A stretch of DNA of 64,000 bases from Dipteris shenzhenensis (GCA_047967505.1 CM106538.1); one strand, 5' to 3'; positions 22,391 through 34,040 are shown, counted from the first letter of the stretch. Notes: generated by a model not told the origin, from the sequence alone. Translations and numbers: made by a program.

Positions 22391-23170
22391 CGGCCTGCTC
22401 TACCTCTGCCTCTACCTCTTCCAGCATTTGAGTAGAAGATAGTCTCTTTTGAAGTTCCTCCTGAAGAAGATGCACCACCATTTCTCTGCTCTTCAGAAAT
22501 TAGAAGAGCAAACAACTCCTCAAAATCAGGAAATTTTTCACGGACGGCAATGGATGCCCGGAACTGTGCATAATCCTTTCCTAGACCATTCAAGGTCGCA
22601 GAAACTAAATCATCATCTTCCAGTGGCGACCCAATGGAAGCAAGTGCATCTGCAATTTTCTTCACCTTCATGTGGTAGTCATTGATGCTCATATTTTCTC
22701 TCTACACATTGTGCAACTCCTGCTTGAGCTGCATTTTCCTGGCTTGCGTATTTGTGCTGTACATTTTTGCCAAAGTATCCCATGCCTCCTTTGGTGTACT
22801 TGCATCCTGAATATGCACAATCATAGAATATGAAATACTGATAGACAGCCAGTACATAACTTTTTCTGGTTCTCTCATGCCATCCTTTAAATGCTTGCAT
22901 TTACTGTTGATTGGGAGCATTAGGAAGAACTGGTTCTTCTTCATTTCTTGGAATGAACTCCCAATAGCCTTTTCCCATAAGGAAATTTGTCATTCTAAAC
23001 TTCCATGCTTGGAAGTTATTCTTGTCAAGCTTTTCAGTGACAATCTGTGAAAGAGAATCAAACCCATTACAGAACACTACAAAATATTCTGTCACTACAA
23101 AAAACACAGCTTCTGCCTCACAAGGGCAAATCTGCAAAACTGTCGAAAGTGGTATTTGACCACACAATCA
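22354..23170 (-). pseudogene. Copia gag (UBN2-type)
   Basis: EKLDKNNFQAWKFRMTNFL, then WDTLAKMYS, then SINDYHMKVKKIADALASIG and DDLVSATLNGLGKDYAQFRA are the conserved blocks of copia gag. Breaks occur near 22902-22945 and at 22693-22700. A Gly/Arg-rich tail (GRGRGRGRAG) precedes the knuckle. Confidence 0.88.
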
Positions 23171-23590
23171 CTTCCTAGTGACGATTTTGCATCAATAGGA
23201 TGATTCTGTAACTCCCAATATCTCTGCACACAGGCATACGATGAAATTTCTATGGCAACTTTTCACTGACCTGCAGAGCAGTGGTCACACAACAAAAATA
23301 AGGCCTTTTCCTCAGTGCATGCGAAAATCTTCCGCCACCGAAACGGGCCTCGAAATGGCATCGAATCAGAAAAATAAAGTCACCGAGGGCTTGGCTCACA
23401 CTCGCACCATATACTGCCCTCTTGCCACACCGCGAAGGGCGTCTCAATCTGAGACAATGCACTCTTGCACTTTTCGGTTGTGCTACCTACACAGATTTGC
23501 TCCCAAACTCGAAAAAGGAAAGCAAGACTCGTCCTCTTACCAGGAAACCGCGAACTTGGTTTGATTTCTTGAGCTCCTTACCACGAACCG

Positions 23591-23603
23591 GGCTCTGATA
23601 CCA
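23591..23603 (-). promoter_or_regulatory. Copia primer-binding site
   Basis: The minus strand reads TGGTATCAGAGCC, the tRNA-iMet-complementary PBS, directly next to the 5' LTR at 23604. Confidence 0.92.
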
Positions 23604-23785
23604 TGTGAAGATAGTGGGAGAGAAGGAAGGAGTCTCACTTGTGGCTTTCTCACATACACAATGGGGGAATACACACAAAGGTGGAGGCTGAAAACAGTCT
23701 TAGTACAAAGAAATAGAATAACCCTATATGTGGATCTCAAACCAAACTCAGCTAACTATCATGAGTGGAGCTCGATATTTCAACA
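23604..23785 (-). repeat. 5' LTR of the copia element (182 bp, internally deleted)
   Basis: It starts TGTGAAGATAGTGGGAGAG and ends TTTCAACA, with proper TG/CA ends. It lacks two blocks present in the other LTR, totalling about 170 bp, including the sequence between GCTAACTA and TCATGAGTGG. Confidence 0.92.
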
Positions 23786-23825
23786 CTTGCATGTAGAACA
23801 TGCATGTAGGACTTGCATGTTGAGG
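23786..23825 (+). repeat. LINE 3' tail repeats (right part)
   Basis: CTTGCATGTAGAACATGCATGTAGGACTTGCATG-type phrases continue the array interrupted at 18393. The first five bases are the target duplication. Confidence 0.85.
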
Positions 23826-25110
23826 ATTCCTAAGAGAGATTATTCCTAGCCTTATGTAAGTACAAGCAGAGGTTTGCTGCTACTCTACACACACATTTTG
23901 TGCTACCTAAGTCCATGTTTGCACAGAGACAACATACCCCCGCATCCTTTTTAGTACCCGTCCTCAGGTTATGGCTTATTGTGATCATAGAGTTAGGATG
24001 CCATGTGCGTAACCCAATGGCTGTGGAACTTGTGGCATGCCAATTGATCCTGCTGTGAAGCCTTGGCACCATATAATTTCTACTCTGTTTCCAAGAAGCC
24101 TGTATCCAACGATTTGTTCAAACAGATATATGTAGCATGCTTCTAAGAAAATGACTCTTTGATAGAGTCTGCTTGTAGTTTGAGCATTAATCCATTCATT
24201 GGGATTGAAATTGAGTGTAGGCAAATGGTAGTCGATGTGGATGGGGACCTCCAGAATGTATTCCAAGGTTTTACAAAAGATAGCACTTTGGCAAAGGATG
24301 TCGTGCATTATTTTCTCATGTTGAAGTGCTTGGATCAATGTGCCTTGGATGTTCAATTCTATACTAGAGTACGGCTCAATCATTGGCCAATTAATGGTGT
24401 AATCCTCACCCAAAGTGTGTATGTTGGCCTCCCATCTATTCCGTCATGGAACTGCATAGAACTTGGGATGGGTTCTAAGGCATGGAGGTGCATGTAGGTA
24501 TTCTAAATTCAAGAAGATTACATCAAAGAGCTTGGGGTGGTGCCAATCAAGTTGGGGATCCAACTTGCTGATCCAAGATTCATTAATTTGGTGCTAATGA
24601 AGGCTGGTAGGGAAGTTGTCCAAGGTCCATTCACCTTGAGTTTTCGTATCAGGATATTTGTTTTAGAAATCCTTGATGGGGTTACTGGGAAGTGGTATTA
24701 CATCAAAATCATACCCAGGAATTTGGCATGGGAGTGTGAATTGGATTATCTGGATCTTGATATTTAAAATTCAATATTGGGTCATTTTCTGATGATGGTA
24801 GCAAAAGTAGTGTCGGAGGTGATGGCGGGGCGGGGAGAGAATCTGGGAACCTGTGGGAGTAATATGGAAGAGTGTTAGTTGTGAGTAAGAAAGTTGAATT
24901 GCAACATCTCATTAGCCATGTTATAAATGAATTGCATCATTGAATGCCAACTATGCAAGGGACCTTGTGCCACTATTATGCACCATTGCACTTTGTGAGC
25001 AGCTTTCCATAGTCACTAACTGCTCGCTCATAGATATAAGACCCACGATTCTTTCTTTGATTAAAAGTTAGGACTAGTGGCATGTGACTATATCATCCAC
25101 AGTTGTGTCT
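23826..25110. other. Unassigned sequence, possible LINE 3' UTR then unique DNA
   Basis: Open frames of 80-142 codons occur on both strands (23985-24413 minus, 24159-24497 and 24537-24767 plus). They overlap one another and none shows a motif I recognise. No poly-A end of the LINE is evident. Confidence 0.3.
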
Positions 25111-25280
25111 GCACTTGCATATGAAAGAGAAGGAGGGGAGGTGGAGGAGGAGTGGTGAGGAGGGGCTATGGGAGTGAGGAGGAGGAGGAGGGGGCAGTGA
25201 GGAGGAGGACGAGAAGGTGTGTGGGAGGAGGAGAAGAGAGGGAAGGGGGAGGAGGAGAGAGGGAAGGAAGTGGAGGAGTT
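25110..25280. repeat. Homopurine GGA/GA-rich block
   Basis: About 150 bp nearly free of pyrimidines, built from GGAGGAGG and GAGAGGGA phrases. Open frames through it are low-complexity Arg/Glu/Gly and are not genes. Confidence 0.85.
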
Positions 25281-25739
25281 ATAAAATGTGTTAATTTTTT
25301 TAGTTTAAAAAGTAAAAAAGTACGAGAAATTTAAATCTTCTACGATTGATTAACCTATGAAACATGAAGTTTAAAAAGTGTAAGAGTTTTAAATCTTCTC
25401 CTGTGAGATCTAAGTTGTCCTTTTTGGTATTTGACATTCCAAATTCTCTTCTTCCTTGCACTCTAGACGTTGTCATTGACATTCAAATTCTCTTCTTCTT
25501 GTGCTAAGGATGTTCTTAAAGAGATTCTCTAGATTCTCAAGACTTTCCCACAGGAGAAGGTCTCAATATTATTTACCTAAACTTGCAGTGTATGGCCTTG
25601 CTCTTTTCTATCTCCTTCCATTCTTAAGTTATACATTTCCATAGTTTTTCCTCTCTTCCTTCACTTATAACAAAGACTCTTTCATCCCATCCTCTCTCTC
25701 CTTACTCTTTACCTTTCTTTCCGTCTACTCCTTTAGTAC

Positions 25740-26770
25740 TTTTGTCCCATTCCTCCTCCTCCTCTCTCTCTCTTTCTACTCTTCCTTATTTTCTTCTTTG
25801 TCTACTCTTGAGTCGAGCATCAAACGAGCACCTCTCTCGTATCCATTTTCCTCTACATATATCTCTCCCCTCCTCTCCATCTCTTTTCTCTCTTCCTTCT
25901 CCTTTCTCTCTCTACTCTTGGCTACAGTGGCAGTGAGTGCCTCTCTCCTCCTCCATATCCTCTCTCTCTATACTTGGCTACCATGTGGCAATGGGCACCT
26001 CTCTCCTCTTTTCCTCTCTGCCCTTTTCTATCCTCCTCCTCCTCCTCTCTCTCCACACTTGACTGGCACTACAGTGGGCACCTCTCTCCTCCTCTCTCGC
26101 ACGTCTCTCCTCTCTTTTCCCTCCTCCTCCTCACTCGAGCTACACTCAATTGCTATCACAATAGTGGGCACCTCTCTCCTCCTCCTCTCTCTCCATTTTC
26201 TCTCCTCCTCCTCATCCTCTCTCTCTATACTTTGGCCATGGTAGCAGTAGAGGCACCTCTCTTTTCCTCCACTCTTATGCACCTCTCTCCTCTTTCTCTC
26301 TCACACCTCTTCTCACTTTTTTCTCCTCCTACTTATCCTTTCTCTCTTCACTTGGCTACCATGGTGGTAGAGGGCACCTCTCTCCTCCTCCTCTCTCCGT
26401 ACTTTTCTCTCCTCATCCTCATCCTCTTTCTGCACTTGATTGCCGCGGCAATGGGAACCTCTCTCCTCCTCGTCCCTCACACTCTACTCTTCTCCTCTCT
26501 ACACTAGTGAGCTCCTCTCTCCTCCTTTTTATCCTCTCTCTCCAACGAATGGGCACCTCTCTCCTCCTTTTTCTCTCCTCTGCATCTGCTCTCTCTACAC
26601 TTGGCTGTTGCAATAATGCGCACCTCTTTGTTTTCTTCTTTACCCTCCTCCTCGTCCTCTCTCTCTACACTTGGCTACCATGATGATAGCAGGAACCTCT
26701 CTCCTACTCCTCTCTCCTCGTCCTCTCTCTCTACATTTGGTTGATGCCTAGCCCTTTCTCCTCCCCTTCC
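25740..26770. repeat. CT-rich minisatellite, about 12 imperfect units
   Basis: Units of about 50-95 bp share GGGCACCTCTCTCCTCCTCC followed by CTCTCTCTACACTTGGCTACCATG. Starts are seen near 25828, 25939, 25989, 26073, 26164, 26249, 26277, 26369, 26450, 26547, 26616 and 26690. The Ser/Leu-rich frames through it (up to 177 codons) result from the repeat and are not taken as genes. Confidence 0.85.
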
Positions 26771-26861
26771 TACATACACATATATACATATATACTTATG
26801 TATGTATGTATGCATACATACTTATACACATTCACTCAGTTATGACCCTATTATTCTAGTC

Positions 26862-26884
26862 CTCTCTCTCTCTCTCTCTCTCTC
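26862..26884. repeat. (CT)n microsatellite
   Basis: Pure CT dinucleotides preceded by a TATG/CATA tetranucleotide region (26780-26830). Confidence 0.9.
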
Positions 26885-26999
26885 CATAATCTCTCCTCTC
26901 TCTCTATCTTTGTGTTACCCTCATAGAAAATTTGTAATTAAAAAGTAGGGTATTGAGTGGAGACTAATGTAACTTATAATTCTTGTTATATCTCGCAAA

Positions 27000-28995
27000 A
27001 AGGAGATGGCAATAGAGTTTGTTTCTAGGATAGACGTGATTTTATGTTTGAATAGAGAAGTAGATGGATTTGCTATGATTCATGATAGTGATTTGAATTT
27101 AGTTTGTCATTTTACAAGACTTGGCAAAGATAAGGTAGAAATTATTGTAACGAGGATCCTTAGTACCCATGTTGAGATAAAGCATAAATGTGGAGATATG
27201 GAAAAACTTGAAGATATTATGCCCTAGTGTACATCCAACAAAGATTTTATCGCATGGGATAAAGATGAGACTTATCCAAAGAACATATTTAGGGTTGGTA
27301 CAAAGCACAATACTTTTGATCTTAGAGTGGGACATATATATTACAAATGAAGTCATTTGCAAACAACGATATATCGCAAGGAAAGGTATTGGCTTTTGAA
27401 CAAGTGGAGGAGCTGTCATATGCAAAAATGAGAATCATGATAGTCAATGATGATAGAATGGATGATAAGAAAACCTCCTTGGAGGATCCCTACTAAGATG
27501 TAGGCAAGGTTATGAGATGGAGCATACAATTTCTAGAGATTAGAATGTGGCACATGGTTTTCAATTACTTGAATAAGGTGTATTACAATATGGAAGGACA
27601 ACAACAGCTTGCTTACATGCCTAGTTCAACCCTATCAGATGTGGGTCATCTTCATGTAGAATATCATGTACTCAACTGTAGAAGTGATCCGAGTATTCAA
27701 CCTAGCTGGTGGAACCGACTAGTCATCCATGGAATATTCAAAGAATATTTCCTATACCGTCACGTTGAGGGCTCTCACCCCCAAACCCCCACTAGGGGGG
27801 ATAGCCGGCCCCTAGGCCCCATCAAGAACAAGGGGCTCCCACACAATCACCTTTCTACCATCAACAGTCTCATTGATAAACCTCATTTGACATGCAAGTC
27901 AGGATCCATCCAGGGTCTCGGGCTCACACATGGCTTCTCCTCATATGGGGGCCTTACAACTTGAGCACCTTGGACCACTGGTGGTTACCAAGAGGGTGGG
28001 GCATTGAGCATATCTAACAATACGAACATACAAATGCATGAAGAGAAATCAAATTCATGCCAACCTAGAAAAGCAGCCAAAGAGAATACTGATGATGATG
28101 AATGAAGAGCATATCCTCAATGTAGTGCAATTAAAGTGTTGTAAACACAGATGTATGCACTTCATTTACTTGCACAACATCAAGGAATGTAGAGAAAATG
28201 TGTGGCAAAGAAGAGGAAGTGAAAGGAATGAATGTCTTCTCATAAGATTTTCTTCTTTTCTTAAAATTGACAAGAATAGGTTTGGTTTAGGATAGAAGAT
28301 CAGTCCTCTCATGAATGGGAAGGGAATTTGCCACAATTCATATTGCATTATTATTAGATTATCACATGGCACGAATTGGGACTTAGTTGGTAAGGCCAAA
28401 GAGGGAGATGAATTTAGTGTTCATAGTAAAAAAGGAGCATCCAAAACAAGAAGCACAACTATGACGGCACATGCAATTTTGGAAGACTTCATACAGAAAA
28501 ATGCTTTGCCTTGGCCCCATTTATCTTGCAAACTTCATAATATGAAGAAGTGAGACTAAAAAGAACCTTCCAATGGGCTTGCAGAACAAGAAGTGTTTGA
28601 CTACATTGGAAAAAAACAAATGGAAAGAGGGCAAGCCAAGGATTCTTTTCATAATTTATATACTATGTCTAAGAAGAAATTTGAACACGTCAAAATCCCA
28701 AAGAAGAAAAAAATGTTAAAGCACACTGTGTGAGATGATTTAAAACAAGCAATTGAGAGTGCACCTAGTCTAGAGCAAAGGAAAACATACAAAAAGAAGC
28801 AAAAGTATCATCATGGACTTATTCGACATTCAAGATTAAAATATGCATTTTGGAAGGAACAAGTTATTTTGCATCTAGACAAGTACATGTGCCTTATTCT
28901 AAATGGAATGGATCAAAATACAACAATATTGCCTAGGTTTTTGTGGACTCGACCTAAATCTAAACCTCATAAAAAATGGCTACACCTAAGCAAAC
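27000..28995 (+). pseudogene. Transposase-like gene of an unfamiliar family, copy 1 (decayed)
   Basis: The plus strand carries two linked parts. The N-terminal part (27006-27690, several stops) is homologous to the minus-strand copy at 40.9-41.69 kb: shared AMIHDSD / STIHDSD, LGKDKV / FGEDKV, RILS.HVE.K, DETYP and RWS(I/M)QFL(E/K)I. The C-terminal part (28038-28995) has KCCKHRCMHFI, ECRENVWQRRGSERNECLL, GICHNSYCIIIRLSHGTNW, ILEDFIQKNALPWPH, FEHVKIPKKKK and then LILNGMDQNTTILPRF. That order (Cys-rich head, R.FW..., VC..AFC.I.GIS, H.KIP and IIDGMDQ..T..P) matches from memory a DDE-transposase-like family of animals, oomycetes and algae (DUF7869-type). Asn stands where I expect the first Asp (DGMDQ). 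No later catalytic blocks are found. The function of the N-terminal domain is unknown. Confidence 0.6.
27690..28022. other. GC-rich foreign segment inside transposase-like copy 1
   Basis: Homology to the 40-41 kb copy stops near 27690 and resumes near 28022 (CGAACATACAAATGCATGAA). In between is GC-rich sequence (CCCCCAAACCCCCACTAGGG) unlike its surroundings, and the repetitive linker of the other copy is missing. It may be an insertion or LTR fragment that replaced the linker. Confidence 0.5.
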
Positions 28996-29399
28996 ATTGA
29001 GTGAACATTTACTGCGTACAACTATTGTAATGAAATTTGAGAATGATTTTCATCATGGATGTTCTCAATCGATCAATTGCTAGTTCTTTACATATTTATT
29101 TGAGTCTTGATGTTGCAGATTTCTTGTAGCATGAACTAATGCATTTAGATTCTTTGAATACATGTGTTGAAGAATTGAGATTAAAAAGTAGAAGGCGAGA
29201 GAGAGACACTTGCAAGCCGCTGCATGCATGTAAGCAATGCTAGCTACTGCACTAGTTCTGGTGCACTGAATGTTGGCAGAATAAGAATGAGAGAAATGAT
29301 TTCTCCATGCAACACATATTCGAGAAATAAAAGTTTAAGGTCAAAGAAATATTTTTATACATGACAATTTACAATTTCACATTATTGATCCATTGAAAC

Positions 29400-30120
29400 G
29401 TGCATACAGAGTCCATGAGCATGGCTCTAGAGAAAAGAGGCCAAAAACTTGCAAAAGCTCGAGACTATGTTACGCTCATAACTGCCACAAAGTGGAGCTG
29501 TAATATCTGCCATGAAGAGTACACAGGTTCAAGACCTCGTATGGACAAACATTTCTTAGGTGACCCTCAAAGACAAATTGGAAAGTGTAAGGGTCTAGGA
29601 GTGGAAAGGGTGATTGCCGTCTTGGGTGGTCAGACAATCGGCACTGCAGACATGATTGTAAATGAAATAGTTGCATGTCACCAGTCTCAACTTATAATTG
29701 AAGAAAGAACCATGGGTCTTGAAACCTCGAGTGAGCAATCAACGACTATGGAAAGTTGTTCGCAAAGTGCAACTGCTCATAGTAGTGGTGCTGGATCCCT
29801 TGCACAGTCGGCAAGTTGCTCAAATGTGCAAATGGAAAGAGGACAATGCAGTAATGGGCCTCGTTCGAATGCCCATGCACATGTGCTGCAATAATATCTC
29901 GAAGCTTCCTTCAAAGCACAACATATCGAGAAAGCGCAACAAGATGTGTTTGAATCTATATGTCGCACAAGATATCCGTTGAGCATGGTGCAAAGCCCAC
30001 ATTGGAAAAAAGCCATGGCCTCTGTCTCGCTAAAGCTGGCTCAGGTTTTATAATGCCTAGTTACAGCCTAGTTACAATGCATTGTAAGATGCTTACTACA
30101 GTAGGATGAGAGAGGAGATG
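29400..30120 (+). pseudogene. hAT transposase 5' fragment with BED-type zinc finger
   Basis: The 164-codon frame from 29400 holds WSCNICHEEYTGSRPRMDKH followed by FLGDPQRQIGKC, the CX2C...H...C layout of the BED finger of plant hAT transposases, then a Ser-rich linker. After a stop at 29892 the same family continues in frame: ICRTRYPLSMVQSPHWKKAM, then GFIMPSY after a frame change, like the (F/I)...P(F/L)..V..P.(F/W)..M and G(Y/F)..PSY blocks before the catalytic domain. The DUF659/catalytic and dimerisation regions are absent. This resembles, but is not part of, the larger hAT at 50-55 kb. Confidence 0.7.
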
Positions 30121-30129
30121 CAACAAGTG

Positions 30130-31380
30130 GTTTATGATGGCATTGAGAAGATTGCTTGCACCATCATAACACACCCTGCACCTGTATCCTAAATACCTTC
30201 CCTTCTCCTCCCTTGCCCACCAACTCGTGCAAGGTCAATGCTTGCAATGGAAAGTGTACTGTGTGGGAGCACATGTCGGCAAATGTAGTACAAAGTACTT
30301 TTTGTGCTCTCCCTTTAACTTGGCTTGGGTCAGCATTTGCTTCTGGACCACTAGCCATCTTAGTCATATGGACCAGGGCACTGGTTGTTGCCTTTTTGAC
30401 GAACCCTTTCTCCTTCTGGTTTTTTCTAAATTTAGATATCTGCGACGCCTTCCATTTAATTGTCCATAGTGCAAGCTTCACCTCTCCATTGTTGGGCGAG
30501 GCTACATTGCTCACCTTCTTATATAATATACATTGTCCTAGTGGATCTCCAAATACTCGAGGGATAAATTGTTCAAGTATCTGCCTCACATCCGACCATG
30601 TCATTCGATCACGACCGGGGCAGCTCGCATAAATATGGTCAAGTATTCGGAATATCATTTGATCGTGAAGAAATTTAGAGCTTGCATGGGCTCAGATTTC
30701 TTCGTCACTCAATCCTATCACGTGCTCGATCATTGTCTTACGGGCAAGCATCTGAATCTCATGCTTTAACTACTCTTGCATTGCCATTAGAGATGGGTGC
30801 ATAGACAGTGTAGTGATCTAGTGCATGCAACAATTGTTTTGTAAGTGCTCAAACTTACAAATAAAGAGCATTCAGAATACATTTGCAAAATAAAGAACAT
30901 TCAAAATACACAATGTAGGTGTAAACTAAATTTCACTCAAAAGCAACATGCAACATCATGAACATTTCTTGCAGCATAATCTACTACTATAGCAATCACT
31001 ATGAGCGAATTCTGTAAAGTCACTATCGAGTGTCAATCTATCAACTAGTGGATGTAAGAACAGAAAACATATAACAGCATCACATAACCAAGATGTTCTA
31101 GATTAGCTTTGCCAATCACACATCCGGCTGGGAAGAGTTTTATCGGGAGGAACCGACTGGCCGATTAAAGCGGGCCATCATCCGGATAAAACTCGGCTCT
31201 ACTGACACCTATGTACATAAATAGATATGATATATAAGAAGATGGAAGCGGGGGGAAAATGGCTGGCAGATGCGAGACATCACCCGGCTTCGGATCTTTA
31301 CTATTATTATACACATCAGTCAAGGCGAGGAGAGTACAATCGGCCAAAACGGATCATCTCTTGGCTTGATTGAGACATAA
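30130..31380. other. Unassigned intergenic region
   Basis: A minus-strand frame of 164 codons (30658-30164) is open and moderately basic (KFRKNQKEKGFVKK) but has no recognised motif. Its opposite strand is also open, so coding status is uncertain. The remainder to 31380 shows GGCCGATT/CGGCC phrases that recur to about 31600, with no gene. Confidence 0.3.
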
Positions 31381-31530
31381 ACAAACATCTCTCCGTCTCT
31401 CTCTTTTACTCTCCGTCTCTCTCTTTTACTCTCCCTCTCTCCCTTTACTCTCCCTCTCTTTCCTCTCTCTCTTTTACTCTCCCTCCCTCTCTTTCCTCTC
31501 TCTCTCTTTTAATCCCTATCTTTCCCTCTC
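31381..31530. repeat. CT-rich tandem array, about 20-bp unit
   Basis: CTCTCCGTCTCTCTCTTTTA-type units repeat about six times, shifting to CTCCCTCTCTTTCCTC. Confidence 0.8.
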
Positions 31531-34030
31531 TCAAACAACCTACTCACAGTCAGCCAGGTGAGGTGAGTCCGACCGACCGAGGCGGATCACCTGGCCCGAC
31601 TGACTAACTCTAAAAAGTCTAGGAGCTCACCAAAAGCTGAAGGCCGGAGTTGCGGTGGGAAAGCGACAAGTTTGTAAGGCAGTAGTGGTAGGGGAGGGGT
31701 CCTTTTATAGATTTTGTCATAGGACCACCGGTACCCTTCTTGTATCGTGGAGTATCGCAACGTACAAGATTTCATATCCTTCCCAATCGGTCGATCCAGG
31801 CTATCACATGTGCCGATTGGACATGTACTGCACAGTACAAGAACGCTACCGATGGTGTTTACTGATGCCCTAATATTAACTCACCGTTGGTATAGACCAC
31901 GGACTGTGCAGGGCAATTGATACTGCTTGGTATGGCAAGACACCGCACAGTCTCTTCCATAATGGTACCGTGCAATAAGAGCGTGTACCATGCAGTGGTC
32001 TTTTAGTCATCAGTCGGTGTAAAGAACTGCGTTTTTTTGTGTTTAGGGCATTAGGACGCGATCTTTAGTCGAAAAGTACATATTTTTATTTGAAAAAATG
32101 TACTTTTTAAATCCCTGGCTGTCGATCGTGAGTAGCTTGGAGGAGTACTCCATCAGTGTCCCCACAAGATCCCCACAACACGTTAGTCATCATCAGACTA
32201 CATACTAGCAAACTTATGATTTGTAACATGGCAAGATTACAAAAAAGAATCTAAATCTTGATCTTCTATGAATACTTATTTAATTAGTTTTGGACTTGTC
32301 AATGTACAAATTCATTTTTACAAATATTTTTAGACTAGTTTTTGAATAAAATTTAAGAAAAAAAAGCCCACTCTACAAAGCACAAATGAAAACATAATAA
32401 CAAGCAATTTTTTGAGATTTTCAAAGGAGATGAAATCAAAATTATAAAATTTAACGTGGCACAAATAAGTTACACCAAAAGATAAGATTCAACCGTAATA
32501 TTTATAATGGTGTTAATAAACACCTTCAAAAGTTATAATAAGCAAACTGTCGTAATATTTATAATGGTGTTAAACACCTTCAGAAGTTATAATATTAAGC
32601 AAACTCTTGCAATATTAAATGTCCGATGAGAAGAACATAATAATTATTCACAATCTTTCACTTCCAAGTCTCAATTCCCAATGCTCCACTCACTTAAAGT
32701 AGAGCATTCCCAATGCTCCACTTACTTTATTGCAAGGAACCTTTCCATAAGAACCCTCTAATGCTTCCCTTTGCACATCTTCATTAATGCCTAAGCCTAG
32801 GAGTTACCTAGCCCCACTAATGCAAGCATTGGTGAGCCCTCATCGTTTCCCACCTTACAATAACTGAATCTTAGGATACCATGATTATAGTTGATGCAAT
32901 ATCCTCCCCTCCCCCCCCCCTCCCTCCTCGACCCCCACCAAGACACACACACTCACAAATCTTACCCCCCCTTGTATGGTAGTTACTCATGGTTCTTCCC
33001 CCCTTCCCCTTTAAAACCAATTACTCTCACTGACTAGACCCTAACTAATCCAATCAATAAGTGAGAATCTAGTTGTAGGTAGTAAACGATAACCTAATTA
33101 GATGAAACTAGCTTAAAATTAGCTATTTATAGTTGATTCATTCGTTAATAGTTTAAATTAATATTTGTTAGTTTAAATAATTACGATGCTAATTTGATCT
33201 TACTTAAGTCAACTCACCTTAGAAAGGAAAGGGCCCTCTTTTGAAAATTTCACCAAAATTATCCAAAATTATGGAGGCCATATCCTAGTCATTTGGACAC
33301 CCCATCTAAACCCAAAATTTTCATGTAAAAAATTCAAGTTTTTTTTTAAATTTTAGTCCCAATAATTATCATGTCAAACATGATTATTCATCCATACTAA
33401 GACATGAATCTTGACCTTTAATTGTCATTGTTTTTTAATAATAACTTGGTCCATATAGGTCAGAATTTACATCCATCTTCACCAAAAATCTTAAGTACAG
33501 CAAAAGTGACAATTTAGACAACCTTTGGCATATTTTTTTTAAATCACAAATTAAAAACTATTAGTTGAAAAAAGCGTGTCTTCCTTTAAACTTCATTGAA
33601 AATATCATGCAACCTTGTTGAGAAGACCCTGAAGGTGGCTATAGTTCGAAATTGAAAATATGATGCAATCTTAGGCTTGGTACACATCAAGCGCTAGCCA
33701 TCCTTCGATATGATATTTGAAGGGCTACCATCATAGCTGGACTAATGAAGAGCATGCACTCTACACATTGCACACAAGTTACATAAAAAAAGGTGGGCGG
33801 CAGGTAGGGGTGAGATAGGAGATGGGTGTCGATTGTGACTGGCGACTGCTGCTATCCCACACATTGTAGACCAATGGCAACTGTCAGGTGAACATGTGAT
33901 CATGTGTAGCATGAGGTGCGCTAGTGTGAAAAAGAGACCATGTGACCATTCATCTTGCTCATAGTTTTGGAAGCTATGGTTACTTGGGAGTCGTTCTGAA
34001 CCCCACGTGAGGTTGAGAAGACTTTGAAGG
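31531..34030. other. AT-rich intergenic with small tandem repeats
   Basis: A 57-bp tandem pair (GTAATATTTATAATGG at 32495 and 32552) holds GGTGTT..AACACC palindromes. AATGCTCCACT(C/T)ACTT recurs near 32680 and 32713. A C-run lies near 32910. No gene or element was recognised. Confidence 0.4.
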
Positions 34031-34040
34031 ATATAATTTA

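Larger units (their letters stand above)
18394..23785 (-). mobile_element. Near-complete Ty1/copia retrotransposon
   Basis: The element is 5,392 bp, minus orientation, flanked by the 5-bp target duplication CTTGC (18389-18393 and 23786-23790). It has both LTRs, a PBS (23591-23603), a polypurine tract (18746-18760) and, in copia order, gag, protease, integrase, reverse transcriptase and RNase H. Multiple stops and frame changes interrupt the polyprotein, so it is not autonomous now. About 8 mismatches over about 180 aligned LTR bases (eye count) suggest an old but not ancient insertion. It sits inside the LINE 3' tail. Confidence 0.95.

Noticed and set aside
25742-26507. Long Ser/Leu-rich open frames (up to 177 codons) in the CT-rich array
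   Set aside because: They arise from CTC/TCT repetition, exist in several frames at once and have no complexity or conserved motif.
30164-30658. 164-codon minus-strand frame as a gene
   Set aside because: It is open on both strands, lacks any motif I know and has no splice or promoter context.
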